Source of the DNA: Atrichornis clamosus
Taxonomy: Eukaryota > Chordata > Aves > Passeriformes > Menuridae
Reading direction: 5' to 3'
Length of the DNA stretch: 64,000 nucleotides
Assembly: GCA_013400975.1 (NCBI GenBank)
Contig: WBMZ01011869.1
Location: forward strand, 44,997-108,996
Shown here: piece after piece, positions 51,901 through 63,099 of the stretch
Layout: every line of letters starts with the position of its first letter
Position numbering within the stretch: position 1 is the first letter of the stretch
Program-made: the position numbers and the translations under genes
Notes under the pieces: generated by a model
The model's input: only the letters and a program-made list of their open reading frames with translations
Databases searched by the model: none
Told to the model about the DNA's origin: nothing

Positions 51901-54900
51901 CCTGAGCACCATTACTCACACATTCAAAAATGCAGGTGCTGGGACATTCTTCCATGATCATCATTCAAGTAAACCACTCCCATTCAACACACCAAGCCAC
52001 TCTGCTTGTAAAGACTGCTGTAGTTTAACATCACCCTGCATTGCCTCATGTTTTATCAAACTGGTGTCTCATGATTTCATTCCACTAGTGATCTCACTCT
52101 TGCTTCCTCACTTGCCATACATTTCCTTTAGCCTGCCTCCTGGCTTCAGTTGAGAAATAGCACAGGTAATTTACAGACATATTATTGTATTCTGCTAAGA
52201 CAAACAACACAAACCAAAAAAACCAACCCAAAAAAACCCAACCAAAAAAACCCCTCACACCTCTTTTGATGTCCAAAGCCATAGATTCTAAACTGAAAGA
52301 CAGTAACAGTATAGAAGGCCTTTAGATATTCTGATCTAGTACTATGTTGTCTTACCCTGGTTGAAGCATCATTCCTAACTCACAGGACAGACTGCTGCTG
52401 TGAATGCTGGTCAAAGCCTTGTATCTGTAGACTCACCTCCCTCAAGTACAGGTAGCTGGTTTTGGCTAGAATAATCTCTTGCACTGGTAATTACAACTGC
52501 TCTTAATCTAGAAACACTGAGAAGCTGGAAACAGTCAATATAATTTGACTCTTGAATTTTGGGGTTTTTTTATAATCTGTTAATTATGCAGTTAAACTAA
52601 TTATTAATATATTTCTTTCCAAGCCACTGTATATGACCCGTATTTTGATGAACAAATCAAATAAATTGAACTCAAATAGAATATCATCTACATTTAGCTG
52701 GAATGTGTCAGAAAACATCCAAACAAACTGAATGAAATGACAGACAAAAATGCTTAACATCTGTGAGAAATTTGCGTTACTCACTCACCTTAATAAAAAT
52801 GTCAACAATTAATTCCAGTTTGGCTTCTAGTCGTTGTTTCTTCCTTAGAACAACTGTAAGTCTATTATGTATTTTTGACCTCCTAAATATTTATACATCA
52901 CAAAATCATCACTCAAGCCTCTAAATTAAGGAAGGAGTTCTTCAAATGTTTAAATAACACTTGTTTTGGTGTCAGATTTCTTCTGTGACTTTTTCCATTC
53001 AAAATCACACACACAAAAAAAATCAATATGCTAATTCTGTGGAGTGCCAATTAACCCTTTATTTCCCCCTTGCATTCTGTTTTATTTGCACCTTTGGCAT
53101 ACGAAGGTGTCACAGAAGATTTGTAGTTAAGGATTCCCTAAAAAACAGGCTTTTTTGTTAAAAAGAGTGTTTTAAATATGAAAATACAGACTGAGACAGA
53201 AATGTTGTCTCCTACTTGTTTGCAAAGGTATTTTTATCTTTTCTTGATTACTTTTTTTTTAAACAAATTGATTTTGTTGATGCTTCCTTTAAGTCTCAAT
53301 TAGATCTTTCATCAAGCAAATCCCAGACACATCATTCTTCATTTTTAAATAATCTCACTCCAGTTTTTCTATCTCCTGGGTAAAAAGGTAATGCTAATTT
53401 AGTAACAGTTTCTTTGTGTAAAATAACGGCAGCTCCCTTGCAGAATGCATTCTGCTACTCCTAATGCGTAGCTCACCTATCCTAACTGTGAAAGCTTCCC
53501 AGAAATATTTTAAATCTAATTATATAGGCTTGCCCATAATGTGAAAGGAAAGGCAAGTGTCATACTCACTGAGTTTGAGCTGCTGGCAATGAACGTCTGA
53601 TGATAGAATGGACCTGTCTGTAAACATCCAGCTTGGACATGCACCGGCAGGACGTGTGGTTGGCAAAGCTGACGGTTACGGGCTTGGGGCCGTGGGACAG
53701 AGGCACCGTGATCTCAAACAGCTGCAAAAGGCAAAGCAGAGCAAAAAACTCCTTATCTAGATCACTAATTGTCCAACTAAATCTATTGTAAGGACGTACG
53801 AGGAACCTATCAGGAATTTAAGTTCAGTTTTTTGTTTTCCAGCATTCAGCGACATACTCAATTATACCGCTAAATAATTATTATGTGCAAAATGAATACA
53901 ATAGCTATGCTATGACAATTAACATTTTAGTGTTAAACCCTGTTACATGCCTGTTTGCTTTCTATAACATTAAACACAAAAGAGGAAAATGTACCACAAA
54001 TTCATTTTTCTAGAGGAGATGACTTCAAATTGGCAGCCTTTTAAAAAAATCCAACATGAAACATTTGGAAGGTGCTTTGAAAAGTTGAAAATCAAAAATA
54101 ATATAAAGAAGAGGGTAAGTTATAACCTAATACATCAGTTACACAATTACAAAAGCTTATGTAAAACAGCAATATAGTGGACTTTGATCAAACCAGTTCT
54201 GGTTGAATAACTTTTGAACTGCAGCATACTGCATGTTTTTAATTTTTAGTATTTCTATCAATGCAAGTTATAAACCTACCCTAATGGAATATACCTTGAA
54301 CTACTCATTTGTTTTCAAAGTATGAACAAATATCCACTACTGATAAAATAATCATGTATGTCAACTAATAAAATCCTGATTTTATTAGGAAATATAGTTC
54401 AACTGGTGAAAGATAACAACTTCAGTGATTTCCTCAGGTAAAACTGAGCATATGATAACAGAGAAACAGTAAGACTCATTTCAGTTTTCGATTCAGGAAT
54501 CTACTTTATCAAATTAAGTAGGTTTTGCTGTAAGACTCTAATCTCAAGTCTCCTGAAAAGTTAGGAAAAATACACTAGGTTAAAGTCTTGAAAACTGGTT
54601 TTTGGTAGTGTTTAAATTGGACAACAATGCACTGCTGCCTTCTAGATGTTTAGTTATTCTTCCAAGTACATTTAAGAACATTTCTGCATCTTCTGAGGAC
54701 TCTACTACCTTTAAAAACATGCTCATTGGTTTTTATTTCAGTTCCCATTGGTAAGACTGTATAAAAAGACTGGAATTTTTAGCTGAGATCTATTTGCAAC
54801 ACTCTTAAAAAAGCCAGAACTTTATAGTATGTCATATAGGCAGCATGCAAATGTAATCAAAATACAAATCAAAATTTTAAATGCTTCAAAATACGAAATA

Positions 54901-57900
54901 CAGCAGGTGCAGCATTATGGGATGTATTCACCAAGTACCTGCATGGTAAAAAGGCACTTGTGCAGCCAATAATAAGGCTTATATTATTGATAATCTAAAC
55001 TATGCAACTTTTTCTTTTTAACCTAAATTGTATAAAGGATCTTCAACTCTAATAGATATTCTCTATTTTACAAAACAAATTTTGACATCATTTAGTGACT
55101 GGTTTTTAAAACAATGTTTAACATTGGGAGTGTCACCACACAAAAACTGAAATGTAAAAAGTATAATATTTGCATTTTATGCTGTTACAGAAGATTACAA
55201 CACAATTATTTTGCTGCAAAAAAAGCACCACATCCCCTATATAGATTTAAATGTGTTGGGTTTTTTTCCTCACTAGAATGTAAAAATGCAACTAGTATAT
55301 ATTCACTTCTGTAGAAAAAAACAAAAGGAGAAAATAGTTTCCTGCATATACTGATTCGTATACACATATATACACATACAACTGATGCATATATTGATGA
55401 AAAAAACTATTCATCCAGGAAACTGTCATGAAAAGAGTTGCTCTTGTTAGAGGGATTTCTAGCCAAAGCTTATTAACACTTGGATTCTTGTTCCAGCTGC
55501 AAAATAAGTGTCACTTCTTAAAATTCTGGTCTTGAATAATTAATACACTAAGCGCACAAGTCCACGTGTACTTTAAAGTTTGGTACCAATAAAACTAATG
55601 ACTAATTATCACCAGGCATATTTTCAGGGTTTTCACTAAGTTCAACACAGACTTCTGTAAAGAGACTTTCTAACCAACTTTTTATTATGCTTATAAAACT
55701 TTCTGCCTTTCAAACCAATGTTGGCTCCATTGCCCTGGATCTATTATAAAATTTACTTTAAATTAGTCACAAAATACCAAGATGCCTCATGCAAAAAGAG
55801 CCACAATCATAACACAAATCTATTATTTTCATGCTAATATATGAAGATAGCTTTCTGTACTTAATAATTTCTTTTAAAAATATCCAACTATTTGAAGGCC
55901 ATCATAGGTTTTGTTATAATAAAGGAGACTGGAGAGAAGGAAGGTGGTGTTGTAGATAAAGAGACAGAAAGGATTGTGTTTATGAAAATAGCTTTCATTT
56001 CTGCATACAGTACACATTTAAGAAAAATACATGTTGAGTTCTTTGAGTATATTTTTAAAATACTGATCTTTAATCAGATGACAAAGCTCACCTACATATG
56101 AAAGAATTTTTTTTTTTTTTTTGACAGGTTGCACTTTCTGAAGGACAGCACTGCTGTTGAGGCCTCTGAAAATCTGGACAACCAGGAACCTACAGATGCA
56201 CAAATTTTACTATCTGAGGGATACAACAAAAAGTATGAACTTAATTACAATATTACACATGTAAGAACTTTTTTTCTGCTCTGTCATGACAGTATGAACT
56301 CGCTTTTCTGAAGCTGAAATAAAAACCCACTAAAGAAAGAACTGATAAATCTTACAAAATAAAATAAGCAGGAGACTTTGAATGGACCAAACTGCAGCTA
56401 GAAAGGCAGTGCATGTTTTTCCTCTATTCTTGCAGTCGGTCAGTTTGCATGCTGCAAAGAACATCAGACTCCAGACCACTGGAGATGGCAGCATAGGATT
56501 ATTGCCACATTTCCAAACCACCTAAAAGGGGTAGGTCCCTGGCCAACTATCCTGTTCAGCTTCAGGATATCACCAAGAGAGATAAAAGAAAACAGCTGAG
56601 ATGTACCAATCATGGGTGGAAATGATGGCGAACATGAATTATCTTAATTTACATTTATCTTTCCATTAAAACTGTGAAAGGTATCAGTTTGGAGATGAAT
56701 ATGGCTAACAACTATTCCCATCAACACTTCAGTAGCGTAAAGAGAAAAAAGTCTAGTTAAACAATAGAAAGGTAGACCAGCTTCCTTGGCCTCACTGAAT
56801 TACCTTCAGTTTGTTTAATTAAGTTCTCTTAACAGTATTTTAGATCACCCAGTAGTTGCTACTCTTTATACATGAAGTCAAAAAAACAAAGCCAACTATT
56901 TATATTCAATATTATATTATTCCTAGTATTACAATTCTAGTCCACACATTTGTAAAGTGCTTAAGAAAATACATGAACTAGCATTTTAAAAAAGAACAGA
57001 AAACAGATTGATTTTCATTAATGGAACTGCTGGAAATAAAACACAGGGGTTGGAATTATTGATTGTCCTTCCTCCACTTTTGTCTGCTATTAGATACTAT
57101 ATTCTGATGAATGCTGGAAAAGGAGATATTTATTCCTCTCTTCTGATAATGAAAATATATCAAGAAGAGATTTCACAAGAAATAAATTCTTGAAAATAGT
57201 CTATAACAGAAAATTCATTTAATACTCAGAATAATTTAGTTTAAATAATCTCTGGCATTTGAAAACAAGACCCCTTCTAAAGAAAATCTATATTCTACTT
57301 TCAGCTGTGATAGCAGCATCTCTAAATTCAATGAAGCTATTTCAGTGTAAGTGAATAAACTCTCAACATGCATAAGTTGTGTTTGAATCATTGTCTAAAT
57401 AAAACATTTCAAATTAGGTGAAACCGGACCATGTGCAAGGCTTTATGGTTTTGATAACATCTCTAATTTATTTTTTGCTCCTCTTTCTCATCCAACGGAA
57501 CAATAAGCTCCACATCTGCTGTCACTGTAGTGCATATTTGGCAACATTTAACAGCCAAATGTCAATACCTAGAAAGGGTATTTCTATGAAAAATGCATCA
57601 TAACGTCTATGTATGAGGCTGGTTCTCAACTCTTCTTTCTCTGGCAACATTGTTGGCTGCGGCTACTATTGCTGGTACCCAAACTGCCCAAATGGGTAAC
57701 TCTTCTTGGAGACCAAATGGCTTACACTTCTGTTTGATCCCACGTTCTCTAAAGGATTGGTTTTACTGCAGTCTTAGAAGCCCAAATCTTCTCTTCCTTT
57801 CCAACTTTAAATTGTAATAAAAATCAGACTAATTCACACTACAGGAAAAAGGGAAAAGTCATTTTCTTCAGGTACCAACGCCTTAAGGCAGACATTTAGG

Positions 57901-60900
57901 ACTAAAGAATGAGCTTCAGTGTCCAGGAGAATATGAGATCTGATAGTAGTAGGAATTAGAGCACTTTTTTCAAAGTGGAGAGTTTTTATTGCTTAAGTCA
58001 GAGGCCAATAAAAGAAAAAAAACCCCCTCACCTTGCGCTTGTTGTCTTGTACTTTTTTGGTACCACTGTCAGGAAACCAGTGGAAAGCAGCAACAGAAGC
58101 AGTAAGTGATTGCAAAACCAAAGAGTATTATATATAACAACAAAATCAAACCAAACCAAAACCCACACAAAATCACAAAGCTCTGTCCTACTCTCCTCCA
58201 GAGAAGCTAATAATTGTAAACATAGATCAGTTACACACTGTTAATCTCAGTGTGTAACACATACTAACAGAAGCTCTGTGTAATGGAAGAACAGTTGAAA
58301 TAAATAGTTAATGCATTTCATTAGTATTCAGCACCTGCCATTCAGCCAATCTAAGGTTGTTTTGCCACAGAAAGTCACAGAAAGAAGGTCTTCCAGTCTC
58401 TCTGACCTTTTCTAGGATTTCTCTTCCAAATACTGTCCACAACCTAGAACTTAGTGTGATTTTAAACTTAAAAAAAGAAAAAAAGAAAAAAATCTAACAG
58501 AAGATGTGAATCTCTGAATGCGTGACTAAAAGTGCTATCAGGACTCCTGAAAAACCAATTTTCCATATATTCCTCCTCACCGATCCTCAGAGTCATAGAA
58601 TGGTTTGGATTGGAAAGGACCTTATAGATCATATAGTTACAATCCCTCTGCCATGGGCAGGGACACCTTTCACTAGACCAGGTTACTCAAAGCCCCAAAA
58701 GGCATGTATTTTTGATTCATGACATTGATAGCTGCTTCTTTAGACTAGAAGGACTTCGTGCCGTACTTTCCAGAAAAGATGTTGATTTTTATACAAAGTA
58801 TTTTTGCTTCAGTTGTTAAATTAATTTATTCAGCACTATCATTGCATGTGCCAATATCCATTGTATCAGCACACATAAAATTATTATTATGCTCACTGAG
58901 TTCTGAAATATATCAAAACTGTTATTTTCATATCAGGATGTGGGAAGGCCATCATTCTAGGTACTTTTCAAATATAGGATTTATGTATGGGTTTTTTCCC
59001 AAGATTTACATTAACTACACTGTGTTCTTCTGATGGACTGTGGTTTGTTCTGGCAAGTTTCCCTTAAATTGATTGAGTCTAAGTTTCCATCACTTGTGAT
59101 CTTTGCACTTTCTAAAGTGTCAGTAAGGCCAGCCAAATATAACCAGTGTAACAGAGTACAGTGTGTCTAGAGAGATTTTTAAACTAAGGATATAAGACTG
59201 ATTTCAAAACTAAACATCTCTATACTGAAAAGACTGAAAATAAACTATTTGAGAAATGGTACATCATAATTATTTTAGTATCTAACTTTCTTGAAAAACT
59301 ATTTCAAGGTTTATGTGTGATACAGTAACAGGTAGCTGATATAATACATTTCTTATTTATTTAATATGCTTGCGTTCCTTATTCTATCTTTTTCTATTTT
59401 AATCCCCTTCCCCATCCCCTCACCACCCCCCCCCCCCAATTTTAACAAAAAAACTTTTGGAACTTATATATCTCCCACTATTAATAGTACTTACTATAAA
59501 ATTAAAATAATCAGTCTAACAGAAAAATGCATGGGAAAAGGTAGAAATGGTAAAGCTAAAAAAAAAAAATAAATTCTTGGGACATAGGCATCTCTGACTT
59601 GTGAAAAAGAACACCATGTACATCCCAAATGAGGCAAACAATTTCAAGCTGTTAACTTGTTTCCTGTGAGAAAATCTCCTCTAAATCTAATTTCTAACTG
59701 CTTGGATAGATGTTTTCCCTTGAGGGACTATTACTATAACCATGAAACAAGAAGATTTAGGACCTTTACAACAAAGAATCTGAAACAAGCCTAAAAATTG
59801 TCCATCCTGCCAGCCAAGAGGGAGCATGGGATAAGACAGCTCTTTGACTTCTGTTCCCTGCTTCCCTTCAACCTATAAGCAGGCGCCTATAGGTGGGGTA
59901 TAAAAAATGTGCTGCTGAGGGCCAGGCTATTGTTGCACCAGGTAGTTCCAATCTTTGTAACCACTGCTGAATTATTCGTGCCGTAGAAAGAGAGAACAGC
60001 TGTTTATAATGAGTTAGAGAAAAAACCCAACACAATCACACCACAAAACGAAAAACCAACCAGACACATTTCCCACAGATCTTTATGAGACAAGCCACCC
60101 CATGCAAACTGGGCTGTTGCAGTCTCACAGATAAAGGAAAAGATCTACTGCTTTTTGTGAATTAGCCTAGGGAATGTTCAAATACTTTCACAGACCTTGT
60201 ACTGCATCTTATTTAAGAAGTTGTCTCATATCTCAATCATGACTGCATAAACACCCCTTAGCAACTACAAGAACAAGTTTTGTGGAAAAAAAATGGTTTT
60301 AAAACCAAAGCAGAATACTTTTCTATTTTTTTTGTCCATAAACTTAGGTATTGAGAAAGGAGGAACACAGCTTGAAACTAGAGAACTATTGACCTCTCTG
60401 GGGACCACCACAGTGTTCCACAAGGCAATCTGGGAACATCTGACCCGGTCCGTTCTACAGGAAATCAATGATTTGCGCTCTATAAAAATAATTTCTGTGC
60501 TTAGTTCCTTTATTTTTAATTAATTTTGATGAAAGCTGATATCAGCTTTCTTTACCATTTAATGTCTTGAACCAATGCTAGAGCTTGCCCTCACAGTAAG
60601 AACTTCAGCTGAAAAATTAATTTCCCATTAAGCACTTTTTCTGCACGGTGAAGATTATGAAGTTCTCTTATGGAGTTTATGCACCAAAAATAAAGCTAAA
60701 AATTGGTGAATCATGAAAAAAACTAATCATGTTATCTCATTTCATTCAGAAAATTAAAGAGAAACTGTGGTGAAAATAGATGTATAGGGTACCTGAATTC
60801 CACAGAAGATCTTGAATCCAATACTTTTTTCTTCCCTATATCATCTGATATAGGTTAAGCTGTGGTCACATAATTTTAAAAAGATTTTGAGATGGTGACA

Positions 60901-62840
60901 GATGAAGAGATATAGCTACAGCTCTCTTCCTTTATAAGGGTATTTTAAAACTGCATTCTCTCAAGGACCAGATAAAACTGGAAAGCAGAAGCAAGATGGA
61001 AAACTGAGAGATTAAATTGCTTGATTTACAGAATAGGTAAGAAAACAATGTTATTGCCTTTCTGATAAAACCTTTCAGATTTTCCTTTTCAGAGTCTACA
61101 AAGTCTTTAACTACTCCTATGTCATATCACCACCAATAATACCAAGAACTTCAAAAGGAAACTCAGTGCTAAACATTTTCTACTTGGTAAAAAAATTACT
61201 TCACTCAATAGACATAAAGAGTAAGATGAGCAGAAAGATATCATTTCCCCCAAACTGATATATAGTGCTCAAAGACTAGGAAATCTGTGTTACATGGAAC
61301 AACTCTCTCTATGACTGGGTAATCCTTTATTTCAGTAAGCTAAACTTTACTAATACATGCAAAAAAAAAAAATCAGTCATATTTCTTGGGTTTTAAAATG
61401 AAAATTATGTTTGCATCTTTCAAGCAAATGCAATTGAGACAATGGTTTCTCCTAATACTGAGAGAAACAACAGGGCTTGAATAAATTCAGGGTTGTAGCT
61501 TTCCTTACTTAAGCTATTTGAGTTACATTATTCCTGTGCTGTGTGGTTGCCTACCACTAGCTTGAATTTAGGATTGAAAATTCTTGGTAGAATATACCAT
61601 TTCAGACAGACAGATTCGGTGAGAAATGAGGGCAGAAAATGCATTCTAAAAAAAAATGTGGTTTTTTTTTCTTTTTTCCTTATGTCCCCTTTTCCTAATC
61701 CCCTCTGAAGAAGGCTCAGAGCACTAAGAAGTTCCATGATAAATGAGTGACATTTCTACTATTTTATAACTGGCTATGCAGTTGTAGGTCTTCATCATAA
61801 ATATGTACTGCATCTTCAGCTAGATGAATCCAGTTGAAAAAGGAAGCAAGATTTACACAAAAAAGTGAAAAAGGCCACAACCAACAAAAACTCTACCAAA
61901 TACTGTAGTAACAGCAAAATACCCTAGGAAACGCTTTTAAGTATGACTATTTTTATGTAATTTTTGAGGGAAACGTTATTGTAAGATAATTGTGATAATT
62001 CTCATAGCTACTTAAAATAGAATAATGTAATATATGCTTCTCCTTTAAAGGCAGCTCACAAGCTCAGTGCATGATCTCTGCACACTCCTACCTGACCACT
62101 GGTCCTGAACTTGAAGAATAAAACCTGCACATACACCTGGAGGAAGATGCACTACAACAAAACAAACAGGGACATAGTGCTAGTATCTCTTAATACAGTA
62201 AAACGCAGTTCCTAAAAGGCTTTATTTGCAACATGTATCCTGTCCGCACATATCCTACAGTAGTCTACGCTAATAAAATTACAGGCTAGTTTTCCATAGA
62301 GTGCTTGCTTCATACAGGCAGATGGTACATGCAAAAAAAAAACCAAACCCAAACACAAAAAAATCAAAAAACAAAACAAAAAAAAAAAAGGGATAGAATT
62401 AAGTTTCATGGATAATCTAAAAATTGAGAACAGGACATCATAATTTTTTTTCCCTACAAAATAAAAATATTTTTGGGAAAAGAGTGCTAAACACTTTTTC
62501 CAGGCAGTAGTCTCTTCAGCTGTTTTTCCTGCGTGTTTTGGATTCAACTTTTTCCTTTGTCATAGCAGCAATAAGAAGGTTAAAAATATGCATGAACATA
62601 AATGGATATGCAAGAGCACATGGACTATAATAAAAGAGTGAGAACTTACGGTCTTGCTGATGTAATTTGTGCTGATATTCATACACTGAAGTCCTTCACT
62701 ATTGCAGCAACCTCCACATCTGTAGATGGATACACATGGGGGTTTAAAGAAGGTGTTTGTAGTTGCTCCAAACTCTTTTCCCACATCCACACACACTTCA
62801 CGTGGCATGCACTGAGTTTTTCTCCATTCAGTATCAATAC
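45878..62840 (-). CDS. VEGFC: VEGFC, vascular endothelial growth factor C (partial gene, exons 3-7)
   Basis: VEGF-C is a secreted PDGF/VEGF-family growth factor. It binds VEGFR-3 (and VEGFR-2 once processed) and drives lymphatic and venous endothelial growth. Five exons on the minus strand join in phase: 62840-62650, 53721-53570, 50943-50834, 50606-50276, 45992-45878. Together they are 899 bp and encode 298 residues after a split first codon. In order they give the cysteine-knot domain with PPCVSIYRCGGCC, the dibasic IIRR|SLPA site where the C-terminal propeptide is cut, and a C-terminal region of C-x10-C-x-C-x-C repeats ending WKRPLMN. N-glycosylation sequons NIS, NHT and NKT sit where human VEGF-C has its three. 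The four full C-terminal repeats and the KELDRSSCQC-type motifs favour VEGFC over VEGFD. Signal peptide and N-terminal propeptide (exons 1-2) are outside the window. No frameshift or premature stop is seen. Confidence 0.97.
45993..50275 (-). other. VEGFC: VEGFC intron 6
   Basis: This 4283-bp GTAAAA...TTTAG intron (phase 2) is AT-rich. It contains a perfect 10-bp duplication at 49521-49540 (taagaaattt twice) and a short AGGACATGGCT repeat near 48558-48582. No repeat family or extra exon is recognised. A 90-codon plus-strand ORF at 46376-46648 has no recognisable domain and is probably chance. Confidence 0.9.
50276..50606 (-). CDS. VEGFC: VEGFC exon 6: C-terminal cysteine-rich (BR3P/silk-like) repeats
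   Basis: This exon is 331 bp: two bases finishing the split Asp codon, 109 codons, then AG of a split Ser codon. The acceptor is tatttctag and the donor GTAAAA. It encodes four tandem C-x10-C-x-C-x-C units: CGPNKELDEETCQCVC, CGPHKELDRSSCQCMC, CGPNKEFDEEKCQCVC and CPKHQPLNPAKCICEC. The tail ends KRFHHQTC. The repeats resemble the Balbiani ring 3 protein pattern known for the VEGF-C propeptide, which stays disulfide-linked to the growth-factor domain after cleavage and assists presentation and proteolytic activation. Confidence 0.97.
50607..50833 (-). other. VEGFC: VEGFC intron 5 (short)
   Basis: This 227-bp intron runs GTAAGA...TTCTAG (phase 1). It is by far the shortest intron of the gene here. 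Read-through from exon 5 would add GKNFCLKD and stop at TAA (50810-50808). No repeat lies inside. Confidence 0.93.
50834..50943 (-). CDS. VEGFC: VEGFC exon 5: start of C-terminal propeptide
   Basis: This exon is 110 bp: one base completing a Gln codon, 36 codons from CHVANKTCPK to SHLGDS, and one base of the next Asp codon. The acceptor is aatttcacag and the donor GTAAGA. It contains the NKT sequon and a first cysteine repeat, C-x10-C-x-C (CPKSHIWNNQICRC). The stretch after CRCL is less like human VEGF-C and varies between species. Confidence 0.95.
50944..53569 (-). other. VEGFC: VEGFC intron 4
   Basis: This 2626-bp GTGAGT...TTCACAG intron (phase 2) contains an A/C-rich low-complexity tract at about 52200-52260. 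I recognise no other element. Confidence 0.92.
52200..52260. repeat. A/C-rich low-complexity tract in VEGFC intron 4
   Basis: Repeated CCAAAAAAAC-type units. On the transcribed strand this is a T/G-rich tract similar in kind to the one at 5517-5640. Confidence 0.85.
53570..53721 (-). CDS. VEGFC: VEGFC exon 4: end of VEGF homology domain and propeptide cleavage site
   Basis: This exon is 152 bp, running from LFEITVPLSHGPKP to SLPAAQT plus two bases of a split Gln codon. The acceptor is cttttgcag and the donor GTGAGT. It supplies the last knot cysteines (SCRCMSK), the NHT sequon and HSIIRRSLPA. In human VEGF-C, proprotein convertases cut after the RR. The first 31 codons are strikingly GC3-rich (27 of 31), while the last 19 are not (6 of 19). 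The exon therefore stands out as a GC-rich island in AT-rich intron sequence. Confidence 0.97.
56107..56122. repeat. T16 homopolymer
   Basis: Sixteen consecutive T residues in VEGFC intron 3 (A16 in the transcript). Confidence 0.9.
58590..58697 (-). mobile_element. CR1 LINE 3' tail in VEGFC intron 3
   Basis: It starts with the reverse complement of the terminal repeat (tcatagaatggtttgg) and continues with ctgccatgggcagggacacc...ctagaccaggttactcaaagcccc, typical of the avian CR1 3' UTR. It is a 5'-truncated copy of about 108 bp in the same orientation as VEGFC. Confidence 0.88.
59426..59437. repeat. C12 homopolymer in a C-rich tract
   Basis: Twelve consecutive C residues inside a CCCC-rich stretch from about 59403. 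The transcribed (minus) strand is therefore G-rich and could form a quadruplex. Confidence 0.9.
59871..59907 (+). promoter_or_regulatory. TATA-like element preceded by inverted repeat, VEGFC intron 3
   Basis: The arms acctata (59871-59877) and tataggt (59888-59894) flank a GC-rich centre. They are followed at once by gggg and TATAAAAAA (59899-59907), pointing away from VEGFC. The layout resembles a core promoter or an old LTR promoter, but I found no start element or open frame downstream. Confidence 0.2.
60531..60550. repeat. 20-bp perfect palindrome in VEGFC intron 3
   Basis: gaaagctgat is immediately followed by its reverse complement atcagctttc, with no loop. Confidence 0.95.
62333..62389. 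repeat. A-rich low-complexity tract
   Basis: Mostly A with scattered C, ending in a run of about twelve A. It lies about 260 bp downstream of the exon 3 donor in the transcript direction, where it is T-rich. Confidence 0.88.
62650..62840 (-). CDS. VEGFC: VEGFC exon 3: first part of VEGF homology domain
   Basis: This exon is 191 bp: two bases finishing a split codon, then 63 codons from IDTEWRKTQC to YISKT. The acceptor is ...ttggcag and the donor is a perfect GTAAGT. It carries the PDGF/VEGF signature P-P-C-V-x3-R-C-G-G-C-C and the receptor-facing loop with FFKPPC. The NIS sequon follows in MNISTNY, where human has NTS. Cysteine spacing C-x5-C...C-x5-C-x2-CC...C matches VEGF-C. The phase (1 in, 0 out) matches the known gene structure as I remember it. 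Confidence 0.97.
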
Positions 62841-63099
62841 CTGCCAAGTTATAGGGAATTTCATGTGTTATAAAGTAACTGTTTTAAAACAAAACTCTCC
62901 TGCAGTAATTTAGGATTCTTTTTAAACTTCAAAATCAGAATAAGCAGTGCTATAGTCACAGCCCTAGTCAGTGAAATATACATTCCTCTGTGTTAACTTC
63001 TAGCTGATTTTTCTTCTTCATAAGGACCTGACATACTGTCATGAAGCAGAAGTCACAGTGGAGTTAAAAGGGAACCTAGCAAGGTGGGGGAAACCTTAA

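Larger units (their letters stand above)
53722..62649 (-). other. VEGFC: VEGFC intron 3
   Basis: This 8928-bp GTAAGT...TTTTGCAG intron (phase 0) contains a 16-base T run (56107-56122), a CR1 tail (58590-58697), a C12 run (59426-59437), a TATA-like patch (59899-59907), a 20-bp perfect palindrome (60531-60550) and an A-rich tract (62333-62389). No further exon is seen. Confidence 0.92.

Noticed and set aside
62212..62547. 111-codon minus-strand ORF in VEGFC intron 3
   Set aside because: It runs through an A/T-rich low-complexity tract that produces a Phe/Leu-rich peptide, and lies wholly within the intron.
50276..62840. VEGFD (FIGF) as an alternative identity
   Set aside because: The number of C-terminal cysteine repeats, the KELDRSSCQC and HSIIRRSLPA motifs and the WKRP ending fit VEGF-C better.
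62602..62913. 103-codon plus-strand ORF over VEGFC exon 3
   Set aside because: Antisense shadow of exon 3; its length follows from the conserved coding strand.
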